From the NCBI GenBank assembly GCA_026874595.1, contig CM049318.1, positions 6,837,741 to 6,901,740 of the forward strand: a DNA stretch of 64,000 nucleotides, given 5' to 3'. Within the stretch, counting starts at the first letter, position 1. Every line of letters starts with the position of its first letter. Made by a program: the position numbers and the translations under genes. Origin of the DNA: Sipunculus nudus. Its lineage: Eukaryota; Annelida; Sipuncula; Golfingiida; Sipunculidae. Below are positions 38,203-49,423 of this stretch, piece by piece. The notes under the pieces were generated by a model. That model made no database searches. It saw only the letters and a program-made list of their open reading frames with translations, and was not told the DNA's origin.

Positions 38203-40396
38203 CTGAAAAAGTGTGAGAAATCAAACATGAACCACATTATTATATTTTAAAACACAGAAACTGAATGCATGAACGAAATATTAAATATGATAACAACAAT
38301 TCTCAAGACTTTGGTTCATTTTCGACTTTGTACTCTAATTACAAAATAACGTTAAAATAATTGCATTTATTGTATATATATTCAAAGTTCCTCACAGGTT
38401 CCGGGACCAGCTGTTGTCGTGGCGGCTAAAGTCGTCATGTCAGGTGACTCCATGGACACAGTGGTTGGTAGAGTGGTAGTGATTTGTAGAGTGGTAGTGG
38501 TTGGTAGAGTGGTAGTGGTTGGTAAAGTGGTAGTGGTTGGTAAAGTGGTAGTGGTTGGTAGGGTGGTAGTGGTTGGTTGAGTGGTAGTGGTTGGTTGAGT
38601 AGTAGTAGGGAGAGTGGTCGTTTCAACTTCAGCGTATTCGTAATAATTGCATTCTGAATCTGATACGAAAGGAACCGATGGACCATGTTTGGCATCATTC
38701 AGTTCGCATTCCTTATCAGGAACCACATAATTGATTGATAAGCACTTTGGCGACACCTGTCCGACACACATGGTCAGACACTCGCTGAGTTCCTTGATTC
38801 CATGGTCCACAATCACGTGAGTTTCGTTTAAGCGTTTTCCATAGTATGCTATAAATGTTTCACCTATAAAGGAAAATAAAATGTATATGCTCCAGTTACA
38901 TGAATCAAGTATAATTTGAATTCCCTTAAAGGGACTATTCCGATATCCGACATCTCTTAAAGGGGCCTATTCCGATAGCTCGCGTCTATTAAAGGGGTAT
39001 ATTCTGATAGCTGGCGTCTGTTAGCTAAAAATAATCCCTTGGACCCATTATAGGATAGGCCAGAAAGGGCGTATCCCAAAGCACACAGGGTATTCGGCTT
39101 GTTTTGCATGTCCATGTCTTTATAACAAATGGTAGGCCCATCAAATAATCCAACACATTTAGTAAGGACACCTGGTGGCAAGTCAGACGAACCACAGTTT
39201 TGCAAAGGGTGTTTTGTAACGAATAACCTTACAACTAACACACATATGCAACCGACCACCTAGGTTTACATATTTTTATATGTCAACAATGTTTGTTTAC
39301 GAACAGTTTATAGATAAACAGGAGAATAGAACTTAAAAGAAGAAACCCATAAGAAACAACGGTTATGAGCTTGAAAAATTTTTATTCATGAAGAATGCTA
39401 TAATTATATTTGGCTCAACTGAATGCACCCAAAACTGGTTAATTCGCAGTTTTGCCAAGGAATAATGGTTTCAGATTAGAATATTAGCAGATACCATAAT
39501 ATTTTCATGAGAAACCATTTAACTCACAATTAAACTAAAATGAATAATGTTAAAAACAACAGCAAGGGTTGTATATGCTTTATACATTTCACATTTAGAA
39601 GATAACCTTTTCCCATTCTATACATCGACACGTTTTGTTGGCACTGTAATAAGATGGCATATTGCAAGCCGCTCATAACTTTCATTTAATGTATTAAAGT
39701 ACGTCAGAAGATCAAACAAAACGATATTTACGGTTCCAGTCAAATAATATTCATTTAAGCAGATGTGGGCACTCGGGTAAATCATCTTATGATCTCTCAT
39801 GTAAGGAACACGTTTTCTTTGGCGCAGGTATGTGCCTTATGAGTACTTTCTGGTTGATGCATGAGTTGATGAAAAAAGAATCAAACCAATTTACGTCATA
39901 TGATCGGGAATAATAAAACAAAGGTAATTAAGACTCAGTAAAACTGGACATCTGTTAACTCAAACATCAGTATTAGTGATGTCACATATTTTAATATTAG
40001 AATGCACGAGAACATAATAAGCGAAATAATTATCGAAGAAATTTGTTTTACGAATGTCCAAACAAAAAAAATTACGCCATTAATACCTATAGAGAGAAAC
40101 CGTCTGGTATATCTGATGTGGACTCATCTCTATTACAGGTCTTGTTATTTTTCAAAAAGTACCGAATGTTTGACGATTTGACGATTATTCAAGTGGGCAC
40201 TTTATTAGAGAAAAATTTACCAGGTGCCGCTGGTGTTCGTAATGGAAAGCTACTGCATCTTAAGGGATATTTAAAATATGATGAACATTTAAAGTATAAT
40301 AGATAAAGAATTAATATGTTAATACTTACTGAAAACCGCTGTCGTCCTTGTGGCAATGTAAAACCAGAGGAAATATGCTGTGCAGACCAGCTTCAT
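37952..40396 (-). CDS. Secreted PAN/Apple-like and mucin-linker protein, paralog A (3 exons, 261 aa)
   Basis: Exons on the minus strand are 40396-40330, 38863-38396 and 38202-37952. Introns have GT...AG ends (GTAAGT/TAG and GTGAGG/CAG) and both junctions are phase 1. The product starts MKLVCTAYFLWFYIATRTT, a signal peptide. Residues about 25-100 form a Cys-containing PAN/Apple-like domain (ECLTMC, KCLSINYV, KECELND, ECNYYEY). A Thr/Pro linker of about ten TTTxP repeats follows, likely O-glycosylated. Exon 3 encodes a second PAN-like domain (CATFC, FCFAFSF, RICQLYD, WYYYV) ending YTYI. Such modules bind proteins or carbohydrates in secreted invertebrate proteins; the ligand here is unknown. 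Reading through exon 2 would instead stop after GTCEEL. The paralog at 56447-59595 supports the exon model. Confidence 0.82.
38396..38863 (-). CDS. Paralog A exon 2 (first PAN-like domain and Thr/Pro linker)
   Basis: 468 bp, acceptor TTTATAG, donor GTGAGG. It is 96 bp longer than in paralog B, because of more TTTxP repeat codons. Confidence 0.82.
38464..38620 (-). repeat. Coding minisatellite for TTTxP repeats in paralog A
   Basis: 15-bp (five-codon) repeats with ACCACT/ACCACTACC codons encoding TTTLP and TTTQP, about ten copies against about four in paralog B. Length change by replication slippage in frame is the likely source of the protein size difference. Confidence 0.88.
40330..40396 (-). 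CDS. Paralog A exon 1 (signal peptide)
   Basis: Encodes 22 residues plus one base, followed by the donor GTAAGT. The 67 bp are identical to exon 1 of paralog B. Confidence 0.82.
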
Positions 40397-40449
40397 ATCT
40401 ATGTGTGTGTTGGAAATGATGTCAAAGGATGAGCAGTTACAATGAGTAC

Positions 40450-40456
40450 GTATATA
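40450..40456 (-). promoter_or_regulatory. Candidate TATA box of paralog A
   Basis: TATATAC on the minus strand, about 55 bp upstream of the start codon and conserved at 56381-56387 in the other arm. Function is inferred from position. Confidence 0.45.
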
Positions 40457-41187
40457 ACAGTTAACATCCACGTTAACTGTGCATGTGAAATCCCAAGTCT
40501 AACAACAGGATCCGTATTACAAAGACCATGGTACCTACCATGGTAACTAATGCACAGTCAGAGATTCACTTTCTCCTGGTTGAAGTTGGGAATTGATTTC
40601 TTTGTTACGTGCGCAGGGGAGTTTTCATTCACTGTAAGGAAACGGTCAAATCATTCGATACTCGAGGGCGGTTCGGCTTTTACTGCTCGGTGTGTATTTA
40701 CTGTAAACTGTTTTCTGTATAAGTTATATATGGTTATAATGAATTATTCATTGCCTGTATCACAGCCTGTTCTTTCATATGTCAGTATCAGACTAAAAGC
40801 ACGACACAAACGGGTAAATGTACATGCATAATTCATAAAAGTACCTCTTTCAGATCTCAAAGGAGCTTAAATCTCAGATTAACCTCTATAAATGGACGAT
40901 CAAAGTTAGCATATTATCAAGCTATTACTTTTTTGTAACAGATTCCATGAGGTCGAGACCTACTTTATAGGTGCAAGGATACCAACTGAAAGAGGGCCGA
41001 TCGGGTATAATACGGTATAATACTTGAGCGTCTTTTGTAATAAGAGACCGACTTGACAATGATTCTGGATGACACTGCACCTCTTAAATGCAAAATCCCC
41101 GTAAAGACTTACCTGGATAAATCCCGAATTATAGTTTTTTTAACTAAATCCCTTGGTCATATGCTATCTGGACTGGTTTAATATATA

Positions 41188-41190
<3 letters not shown>

Positions 41191-41256
<66 letters not shown>
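41191..41256. repeat. (TA)n microsatellite
   Basis: Pure AT run just outside arm 1. Confidence 0.97.
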
Positions 41257-41260
<4 letters not shown>

Positions 41261-41394
41261 GGCCCTCAGTTCTACCTGCTGCTTGCAAAGTCGCTGTGCC
41301 GACACATGTAGTTGGTGAGACGTCACTATCGTGATGCCACTTCGCTGGTTCCTATTCAAGTGTGCAAATAAATACACGTAGGGGCTGGGGATCT

Positions 41395-41538
41395 GCCGTA
41401 GCTAAGCAGTTAAAGCAGCCGATCGGAATATGAAGATCGTGGGTTCGAATCCCATCGGCAGTGGAACCTACATTTCTGTGTATACCATCTCCATCTATAT
41501 ACAATGAACGAGCATGGCGATTCATACACACATATATT

Positions 41539-41540
<2 letters not shown>
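41395..41540 (+). mobile_element. tRNA-derived SINE of a second family (short)
   Basis: The head at about 41395-41465 has a near-complete tRNA shape: acceptor CTGCCG paired with CGGCAG, a D-arm/A box around TAGCTAAGCAGTTA, a 5-bp anticodon stem with an oversized 10-nt loop, and a perfect T arm GTGGG TTCGAAT CCCAT. About 70 bp of non-tRNA sequence follow before a (TA)n tail. The abnormal anticodon loop and the attached tail argue for a SINE rather than a working tRNA gene. Confidence 0.65.

Positions 41541-41579
<39 letters not shown>
41540..41579. repeat. (TA)n microsatellite, probable SINE tail
   Basis: Pure TA run directly after the tRNA-like element. Confidence 0.93.
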
Positions 41580-41581
<2 letters not shown>

Positions 41582-41654
41582 TAAGGTATGTGATGAATCT
41601 GAATCACTACCGCCGGTATCGGCTCATCAGGTGACTGAAGATTAACTAATTGCG

Positions 41655-42150
41655 TGTTGGTTTTTATAATTTCTTTTTCGCACGGTTTGGTGCCCTTGGA
41701 CCATGGCGGCAGGTGGAAATTTTCGAACGTTTGTTCAATAGGTTATTTTGTTATGAGCTTATGATTGCTAGTTTCTCTTCCTAACACAAGTTGCACCGAT
41801 GTGAAGATGTCATGAAAGTGTTTGACTGCTGGATTATAGATCAGGTGATAGGGAAACTTTGTTGCTTGTCTATCATGGTCAATACGTGTTTTGCAAGCTT
41901 GGTTTCGTTTGAATGGGTCCTGTGCTTGAACAATTTCTTTCAGTTGTAATACCTTTGTTTGATTGGGCCTCCGGTTATGCCAATGTAAGTGCTAACTGCA
42001 CCGTTGTTGTGCAAGTCGGGTTGGTAGACAATGGACGGAGCAAGCACATCCCATTAAGAGGAGAGTAGCTGAGCTTTGTCACGGCAGTTGCATAGCCTTT
42101 CTAGTGTGGGATCTTTTTGTTGCTTTAAGACAGTATTCTTGTACCGTGGC
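41655..42150 (-). pseudogene. Penelope-like element fragment: GIY-YIG endonuclease, broken
   Basis: Minus-strand translation from about 42110 to 41665 shows STYIGITGG (GIY-YIG core), then HRTHSNETKLAKHV, then RCNLC...EEKLAII and a terminal LLNKRSKISTCRHG. This order of motifs is typical of the C-terminal endonuclease of Penelope-like elements. Upstream, DPTLERLCNCRDKAQ and CLAPSIVYQ belong to the preceding linker. At least four in-frame stops and a frameshift near 42060 show it is dead. The reverse transcriptase part is absent. Confidence 0.78.
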
Positions 42151-42459
42151 TTTGTATTATTGATCTAACATTCTTAATGCAATTATAGCTGATTTTCAGA
42201 TATTTTTTAAGTTCATACTGTTAAGAAGACAAATTGCTCAGGGGAAATATTTGACCGATCCAGAATTCGAACCTATGCCGGTGGCGCACTTGTCCGGTAT
42301 TCAAGCCGCTTTGCTAGAAAAGCAAGCTTCCTTAGCGAGACAGTACGGTCCGCTTTATATGTCATCCCGTAACACACCCCTTTGGATGTATACCTCCAGC
42401 AGCATAGTCGCTAGCATCATAGAAAAAAATAGAATAATCTGTTTTTCTGATGATGCAGA

Positions 42460-43250
42460 TATTATAATTCTCGATCTTTGCAATATAGCATTGATTTTCT
42501 CAAAGGCCAATTGGCAGTCATATCCCAGTGGAAAGTTACATTTTTCTTCAACAAATTTGTTAATGGGATAATGATATCTGAAAAGTTCCTGCAGAATCTG
42601 CGGTAATAAAACGCAATTACAAGATATCGCTTCAGTGATCTCTTGTCATTTGTAAAAGGGTGATAAAGAATGGCCTGGACATTTGCATTTACTGGTTTTA
42701 CATGTATCACATATATTAAACAGTGGCTTGTCCAAAATCACTTTTTTTCAAATTTCAAATGTAAGACCAATCCTAGGTAAAGTTTCAAACAAGTTCCTTA
42801 TACCATGAACATGTTTTCACCAGTCTCTATGATACAAAGTGACATCTTCTGTGTCGCAAATGCAATTTGGTTCTTCTTTCAGAACTTTTGCCATCAGCCT
42901 GGAAAAAAGTCATGGGGGCTTTTTTAAGTCCGAATGCCATAACTTCATACTGATAGAGCCCATCAGGAGTAACAAAAGAAGATATTTCCTTGGCTCTGTC
43001 GGTTAACGGAACTTGCCAGTTCCCCTTAACGGACCAAACGTACTGACAAACTAGAAGTACCCACTTGATCAATACAATCATTGGGAATCGGAAAGGAGTC
43101 CGATTTAGTAACAGCATTGAGTTTCCTATAATCGGTACCAAAACTGTATGAACCGTCCTGTTTTGGAATTTACCAGCTTTGGCTACTCCAATCACCATGG
43201 CTCTGAACAATGATTTTGTTCTCCAGCATTTACTTTATTTCTTCTTGCAT
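42460..43250 (-). pseudogene. Ty3/Gypsy pol fragment (reverse transcriptase), broken
   Basis: Minus strand. Around 43020-42910 the frame reads WQVPLTDRAKEISSFVTPDG followed by YEVMAFGLKKAP, a classic Gypsy RT palm. After a frameshift near 42895, VTLYHRDW marks the motif C region, where the YxDD catalytic box is degraded (DTED). Continuing at 42710-42460 come KPVNANVQAIL, DKRSLKRYL, YYRRFCRNFSDI and PLTNLLKK, the RT thumb/connection. Several stops make it inactive. It is not obviously attached to any solo LTR in this window. Confidence 0.85.
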
Positions 43251-43306
43251 GAGTTGTAATTTATGATGGTGTACCCTATAAGGGTGTTGTTTGATAGGTT
43301 TAGCCT

Positions 43307-43335
43307 ATTATATATATTATTATTATATATATATA

Positions 43336-43366
<31 letters not shown>
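43307..43366. repeat. TA-rich microsatellite
   Basis: Interrupted TA run. Confidence 0.9.
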
Positions 43367-43459
43367 AAGGGAGTAGGGAGGTAACATACGGTATTTGGCT
43401 TACTCTGCATGCATATTTATAACTGTATAGAATTCCTGTTAAGATCATTCAGATAACAC

Positions 43460-43690
43460 TTCTGTAACGGATGTACGAAATCTACATGCTCTTTGTAAAC
43501 ATGGCAAATGCGTCAATGTTGACAAACAGATGAACCATGTTACCCGTGCGGTTATTTGCATGAGGGTGGAAGTTGAAAGGTCACTAGTCACAAAAGTTGC
43601 AAAACCTCTGATTCGTCTAGCAATATTTGCCGCCAGATATCCTTGGTTTAACATCACAGTTTTTTGGGCTCAAATGCCAAATGGCCAACT
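43460..43690 (+). repeat. Dispersed repeat related to intron 1 of the PAN genes
   Basis: TTTGCATGAGGGTGGAAGTT, GAAAGGTCACTAGTCACAAA and TGCAAAACC match 57595-57655 in paralog B intron 1 in the same orientation. Overlapping open frames on both strands are not conserved. Confidence 0.45.
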
Positions 43691-43699
43691 TCACTTAGT

Positions 43700-45300
43700 T
43701 CACATAATTACTTTTTTTTCAGAATTTTCAAATACGTTATCTACCGGACAATCAACCAGCAGCTTTTAAATAAAAATTGGTATACTGTTATGTGTACGTT
43801 GTCACTGACCTTGACCAATGTCAGCTGGATTTGGATGCTGCGAAAAATAGTTAGCATTCTCATGTATTGATTTTATGTTACACATGTTTTAAAATAGTTT
43901 GCAAATTATGGTTCTGGTTTAATTCTAGTAATGAGGATTTTGCTTCATCCTGTCTTTGCTGTTCACTTTCTGTCGTTTCGAAAATTATTGGCAAATTGCA
44001 ATCGGCACCCTTGATGAAAAGAATATGAATTTTCTTGATACTAACATCAGTGTGTAAAAATCTGCAGATTAATTATAACTCTTGTTTGAAACAATCTTGC
44101 ACACTTCATTTAAAGAAAAAAGACTTTAAAATATAAGATTTCAGGCAGAGGCAGTGATCTCCTATACGCTCATTCTGAACTCCTTTACAGCTCTTTTAAA
44201 CCACATTCAGTGAATGGCCTAGGAGTAAGAGTTCTTACTTTCGCTCAGGTTTACAAAAGAAAGATGCAAACAAAATGCTAAAATAACAGGACGACTAGAG
44301 GTCACGTGCTTGCCAAAATTAAGTCAAATAGTAATACCAAGGTCAGTGAGGGCATTGTGACGAAAAATGACGTACAGTTTATGTGGCTAGTATAGTTTTT
44401 GACATAGATGTTAAGGAAAATATCAGAGTGAAGACCCATAAAAAGATCATGTCATAAAGAAGACAAAGATAAAAAAAAGTCATAGTTTGTTAAGCTTGGG
44501 CGAAAATTGGCAAAGTTACGAGAAAAAAAGATTTTGACGTGTTACCTTGAACTTTGACCTAAAAAATACACATACAACTTCCAGAAAACCTTCCGATAAA
44601 CGATAGCTGAAAGTTACAAAGGGCTTCATGGTGTGGCCTGGAAAAAGTTATATGTGATACGGAAGAACCGGCAAGCAAGCGAAATTCAGGACATTTGACA
44701 GACAGACAGCCCTGCTGACAAAGTGACATAAAGTTAGGACTAGAGGAGACTTGCTTTGAATAAGATAAATAGGAATAAATAAGCTTTAGATTATGTAATT
44801 TAGATTTATAGTTTGGAGATATGACCAAAATACGATACGTTGTACGATTGGAGCATCCCCTATCTGCCATATCCCGAAAAATGAAATTTAGTGCATGACA
44901 TAAGATGTACCATAGAGATATTAGTGCTTGACATAAGATGTACCAGTTTCTAAAGCATTCCTGCAAAACTGTGGCCTGTAGAGTGCTATATGTGATTAGC
45001 AAGAACCAGTACCTTTATACTAGCCGCCTTTCTTCTGGACTATCTTATTACAAAATGCACGGCTACATATTAAGTTCTAGCTGATTAACCTTAAATGTGA
45101 ATTCAATCATCGGAAGAACTCAAGGGGACACGTCTTAAAAAAAACATCTTTCTAACAAAAATAAAGAAAACTAAAAAAAACAGGTCTAATCCTAAAAAAG
45201 CCAAAACGTTTCTTGGTTTATCACACCTGTACCTCAACCTCCAATAATTTTCACTCACACTACTCACATACTACTTTAACTAAAACAGCCGAGTACAATA
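43700..45300. other. Intergenic, nothing recognised
   Basis: AT-rich. Short frames only, the longest being 147 codons at 44559-45002 on the minus strand, with no domain or homolog in the window. Confidence 0.45.
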
Positions 45301-45305
45301 CAGTA

Positions 45306-45307
<2 letters not shown>

Positions 45308-45353
<46 letters not shown>

Positions 45354-45371
45354 GAGAGAGAGAGAGAGAGA
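45308..45371. repeat. (TA)n(GA)n compound microsatellite
   Basis: TA run to about 45349 followed by an AG run. Confidence 0.97.
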
Positions 45372-45504
45372 AAGGGAGATATTATCATTATTTTTATGTC
45401 CGTGCCTGTTAATAAAATGATTAACCTTGAAACCTGGTTTGCTATCCTTTCATATTACAGGACAAAGTAATGTTCTAAAATATTAATTGCAAGTACGTGT
45501 ATTG

Positions 45505-46170
45505 TGTTACAGGTGCCCTTTTAATTGTGTGACACGGATGTAACTCGTGTTGAAGCGGCCTCGCCTGGCCGCGTGTTGCATTCTCATTTAATCTGTACTG
45601 GTTGAACTCTTGTGGAGTGTCACAGCTCGCTGCCGTGCCTGTCTCAAATGTTCGCGTCTGAGCACGTGTATTGTTCTTTTCGATTGTTCGTGAAAGGGAA
45701 TTTTCTAGAGTTTTCGGATGAAACGTTATAAATAGGGGCTGTGTTTTGGAGCCAGGAGAGAGGTGAGAGAATATTCCAGCGGACACAGAAACCTGTATGT
45801 CAGTTTGAAGGACCTATTCCGATAAGTGCGGCAATTATAGATTTTCTTCAGTTTACTTTCTGGATTGTTACAAGAGCATTACATAAAGGACTTATCGCTG
45901 TGACAGTGGTGGTATCCAGGTACTGTGTGATTGTATTGGTTTGTTGTTATACTGCTGTTATACTGTGTAATTGTATTGATTTAGTGTATTGTAATGTTAG
46001 GGTTGTTTTAAGAATAAATTATAGTTATTTGTTACCAAAAAAACACTTACTATTTTATTCATTCCCCTAGACATTTCACGCTGCCTAGTCTTACATAATC
46101 TTTTTTATCTCCTTTACAAAATTCATGTTCATCACGCATACGTGATCTGTTGATATTAGGTTCCGTAACA
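45505..46170 (+). mobile_element. Solo LTR, copy 2 (666 bp)
   Basis: Begins TGTTACAGG and ends CCGTAACA, with target duplication ATTG at 45501-45504 and 46171-46174. It carries TATAAATAGGGGC near 45729 (core promoter) and AATAAA near 46013 (polyadenylation signal), which fixes the sense strand as +. It is shorter than the others through internal deletions. No internal domain is attached. Confidence 0.9.
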
Positions 46171-46399
46171 ATTGTTAATTAAGATTTTTTACTTACGCAT
46201 GTTTCCTTTAAATATGAATCATCATTTTTTAAAATAAATATATGTTTTTATTAAGTCCATCATATTTCTGGTTGAATAAGCTTGTTCTAATTATAATGTA
46301 ACCATGTTTGTTGTAATGAGGTAGCCCGGCGTCTGAATGTTATTAGGGGTCTTTTATCTCCCCTTGGAGACTTTTTATATCGTATTACTCTTGGCAAGT

Positions 46400-46780
46400 C
46401 CTACTTATGAATGCCAACCAGTTTTTTCCTTCGTTATTTTCATTTTTTCTTGTAGGAGCCAATGTTGTTGGCTTGTTTTTTGATGGAGATCATCTGTTTG
46501 GCAGATATTTTTCACCGAGATCATGGTGCTTAAGCGCCTTTGGTGCTGCCAACAGGATGTCATTGCTGGAGCTTGGTTTTCGACAAAGAGCATGGATTAA
46601 ACGCGGACCCTGCCTCTGTCTGCCGTCTTAATGGGAGATCGAGGTTCTGTCTGCTGACTCTATTTCGGCGTCCACTTTAATCACGTTCGTGACTAGGTTC
46701 TGTAAAAATTCTAACACCATGTCTCCCTCTGTACCCTCAAGCACATCCTGAATCACAATGTTTTTTTGAGACCTCGGTTT
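46400..46780 (-). pseudogene. LINE ORF1-like (L1-type RRM) fragment
   Basis: Minus-strand reading gives EGDMVLEFLQNLV, then DAEIESADRTS, then GPRLIHALCRK, DILLAAPKALKHHDLG and EKYLP. This order resembles the RNA-binding ORF1 protein of L1-like elements. In-frame stops are present (after SISH and after YLPNR). The fragment ends near 46400. Confidence 0.62.
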
Positions 46781-46879
46781 CTCAAGTCAGATGTTTAAAA
46801 TCGGCTGAAAAAAATCGGCTCGGCTTAGTTGGCGGATTTCGGTGTCACATTTACCGACGCACATGTTCCCACCTTTCGT

Positions 46880-47170
46880 TTATTGTCTCATCATGGCAAT
46901 GTGATGACGAGCTGTCTAGGAGATAACTAAAAGGAAATATTATTTCGCATTGTGGCTTGTCCAAAGAAATATGCTGGGAAGATGACTTGTGGTTGAAACC
47001 TTGGATTGAGAAAAGAGAGGAACTAGGGGCATATAAACAATACACTTGTATGCGAACTGAGACAGCATGATGAACCGTCCTTTATGAATTTTATGGTTTT
47101 CTCCACATATCTCAGGGACGGGTCCAGGATTTTGGAAAAGAGAGTTCCATCCGAGGGAGACTAATAACAA
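46880..47170 (+). pseudogene. Possible PIF/Harbinger transposase remnant
   Basis: The + strand reads CDDELSRR, a stop, then WLKPWIEKREELGAYKQY and, after stops, YEFYGFLHISQ. This matches the N-terminal layout I know for Harbinger transposases (W-RPWI-RRE-LGAY followed by YKNFLRM). The catalytic domain is not recognised further on. The identification rests on short motifs. Confidence 0.45.
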
Positions 47171-47179
47171 AACTTAAAG

Positions 47180-49080
47180 AAAGGTCCCATGGTCCGGAAA
47201 ATTCCAAAATGATTGGTCTTAAACCCTTAAAACGATTGCGGCGGCTGAACTGCAGGATTTGGTAGAACCAAACAGCCAGCATCAGGATACAACATGTGTC
47301 ACAAAGTGCCTTGTGACTGTACACCTTTTCAGGTTTTGTTTTGAGACAGTGTGGTATGTGTGATGTCAAACGGCCTTTCAGACCCCCAACTCCTTGTTTT
47401 TGTTTCCTTAAGCAATAACCGGGGAATTCCCCTTTGGAATTCATTCAGGGAGAACCTGCATTTAGTGAGTGTTCTGTTCTGGTCTCTATTGTAAAGCTTT
47501 GTGAATACGACTGTGTTGTTACAGTAACTTTTAAAAGACCACAATTAGCTGTCAATACTGGTTATTGGGTTGGAAATTTGTGGAGGCAAACCTTGACCAG
47601 TGAAAATTCAGTTGGCAAGAGATCCCCAGAGGAGAGAGACCTATGATACTAAGCTGGACAATGACAAAAAGCCTATATGGCAGGAGGTCTCTCTGAAACT
47701 GATTAACCAACTCTGAGAACATTGGAACTAAGTGAATATCGAGGTACCTCATGAACTTTTAAATATTATGTTATTTGCCTGAGACGACCCTTCTTACCAG
47801 TACAGCCCAGGATGGTTTGGTGCTGTGTGTGTGAACACATGGGTACAACTATATTGTGGTTCCTGATGGTATGGCAGAACTTGCAGGATACAAATGGTGA
47901 GTCTCAACTAATAAGTTCTTACACAAGACCAGTAGAAAGTATTTATTGTGGTCGGCAGAGTTAACTTTGTGAAGTTTAAGTATAACTTGTATTAAACAAA
48001 ACCAGATGTTATTGTAATTGTTGAGCCCATAATCCAAGGGAGATCCATTGAGTATTTCTCTAATTAATCTCCTAGAAACTTTGTTTTATAATAAGTACAT
48101 TTTTTGTTGTCAATTCTTAAAAAAAAGGCATAGCATTTCTCCTTCTCTAGAGCTGTATTTCATTGTTTCTCTTCATTCCAGTAAAAGAACGCATTTCATT
48201 GTTTTATAGGCACGAGTCTTGGTACATGAGCCCCATATATAGCTGCCATTAGAGCGCAAATTCTCCCCAACTTGGTGACAGATTTGAGGAACGTCTCTGC
48301 TGATGTCCGGACATTTTGGACAATTATGAACATTCTAGCTAAACTTGCACTATATGCCACTCAGCATTTATATATACCCTTCTTGTAAATAGTTTATAAA
48401 TTTATTGTTATATTCTCCAAGACGTTTGGTATCAATGAATGTGTATGTGTCTAGTCATATGTGTCCATGCTGAAAGAATTTTGGGGAAGGTCCGACCCAG
48501 TCTGACCTTGACAACATTCAGGACTATTTCACCAGACACGACTCTGATTGTTACATCAGTCAAAATATTTCGGCTACTCATTCATGTCTTTTTTAATTTC
48601 CTCTAACTTTGGGCCTTTTTTTTATTTATACGCTTTCTTCCCTGGCATCTTTCTTTTTGCTGACTTGAAGGAGAACCTGTGCATGGTAGGGCAAAAAACT
48701 ATCTAAAGGAAAGAAATTTAAAATGATGGATAGGGGTACGGGCAGATATACAGTTGATTATTGCCATCCATGAGTTGTAAATATTGAATTGTGTTTTTTC
48801 CCCGGAAAATCTTACATAAACTTGAGTAACTTGTTGAGAGGAGCACAATTTTAAGAATTGCTCAACAGCTCGGAAAAAATGGGCGTTTGCAAACATAGCC
48901 CTGTTCATTCTTATGTAAACAAAAATGTTCGCACATTGTAATTATATGAATGGATCCTTCTTAAAATGATTAATAAATTGCTGGTCGTCTTTTAGAAATA
49001 CATGAAATTTGAATCTTACCAAAATCGGTCTTGAATTCTATTTAAAATACAGAAATATTTTGTAACAAATTGTTACAACG
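47180..49080. other. Intergenic, nothing firmly recognised
   Basis: Moderate AT content. Overlapping frames of up to 110 codons at 47112-47646 occur on both strands without recognised domains. These could be further transposase debris. Confidence 0.4.
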
Positions 49081-49094
49081 TACAGAGTTATGAC

Positions 49095-49350
49095 CATACA
49101 AAAATAAACAAAATCGGCCGACTTTGTCGCAATCATTTGTTCACTACACGATTTTGCTAATCGCCCGATAAAATCGGCCGATTTTCTTTCACATTGCCAG
49201 ACTCTTGGCAACGGTGGTTTTTTACGCCGACGCTGACAAAACGCGTCGCTTTGGCTGTCACAGTACACGAAATGTACAACCCGTCGGTACATAGTCGGCC
49301 GATCCTATGAATCGGCCGATAAAATCGGTAGGTGAGCCGCCGGCTTTTGA
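49095..49350. repeat. Cluster of ATCGGCCGAT palindromes
   Basis: Perfect or near-perfect ATCGGCCGAT occurs at about 49113, 49171, 49297 and 49312, with half-sites (ATCGCCCGAT, AAAATCGGTAGG) between. Related ATCGGCT motifs occur near 46800. These may be subterminal motifs of a DNA transposon spanning part of 46800-49350. Confidence 0.55.
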
Positions 49351-49423
49351 CTACTTTATTTATCTTGTAAGTTAATTCTTTGTAATTTATTGTGTTAAGC
49401 GACTTTTTGTTCCTCGTACTCAT

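Larger units (their letters stand above)
37775..41050 (-). repeat. Inverted duplication, arm 1
   Basis: The whole interval matches 55811-59785 in reverse complement: 3' flank, all three exons, introns, promoter and about 650 bp upstream. Arm 1 is about 3.3 kb and arm 2 about 4.0 kb. The difference is accounted for by the 813-bp solo LTR plus target duplication in arm 2 and a 96-bp longer exon 2 in arm 1. Confidence 0.92.

Noticed and set aside
41395-41465. Functional tRNA gene
   Set aside because: The T arm and acceptor are good but the anticodon loop is 10 nt and a non-tRNA tail with (TA)n follows, as in a SINE.
42251-42571. + strand 106-codon frame as a host gene
   Set aside because: It overlaps the Gypsy remnant on the other strand and its first half, although protein-like, lies among element debris; no assignment possible.
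44559-45002. 147-codon minus-strand frame
   Set aside because: Low-complexity AT region, no motif, no second copy; consistent with chance.
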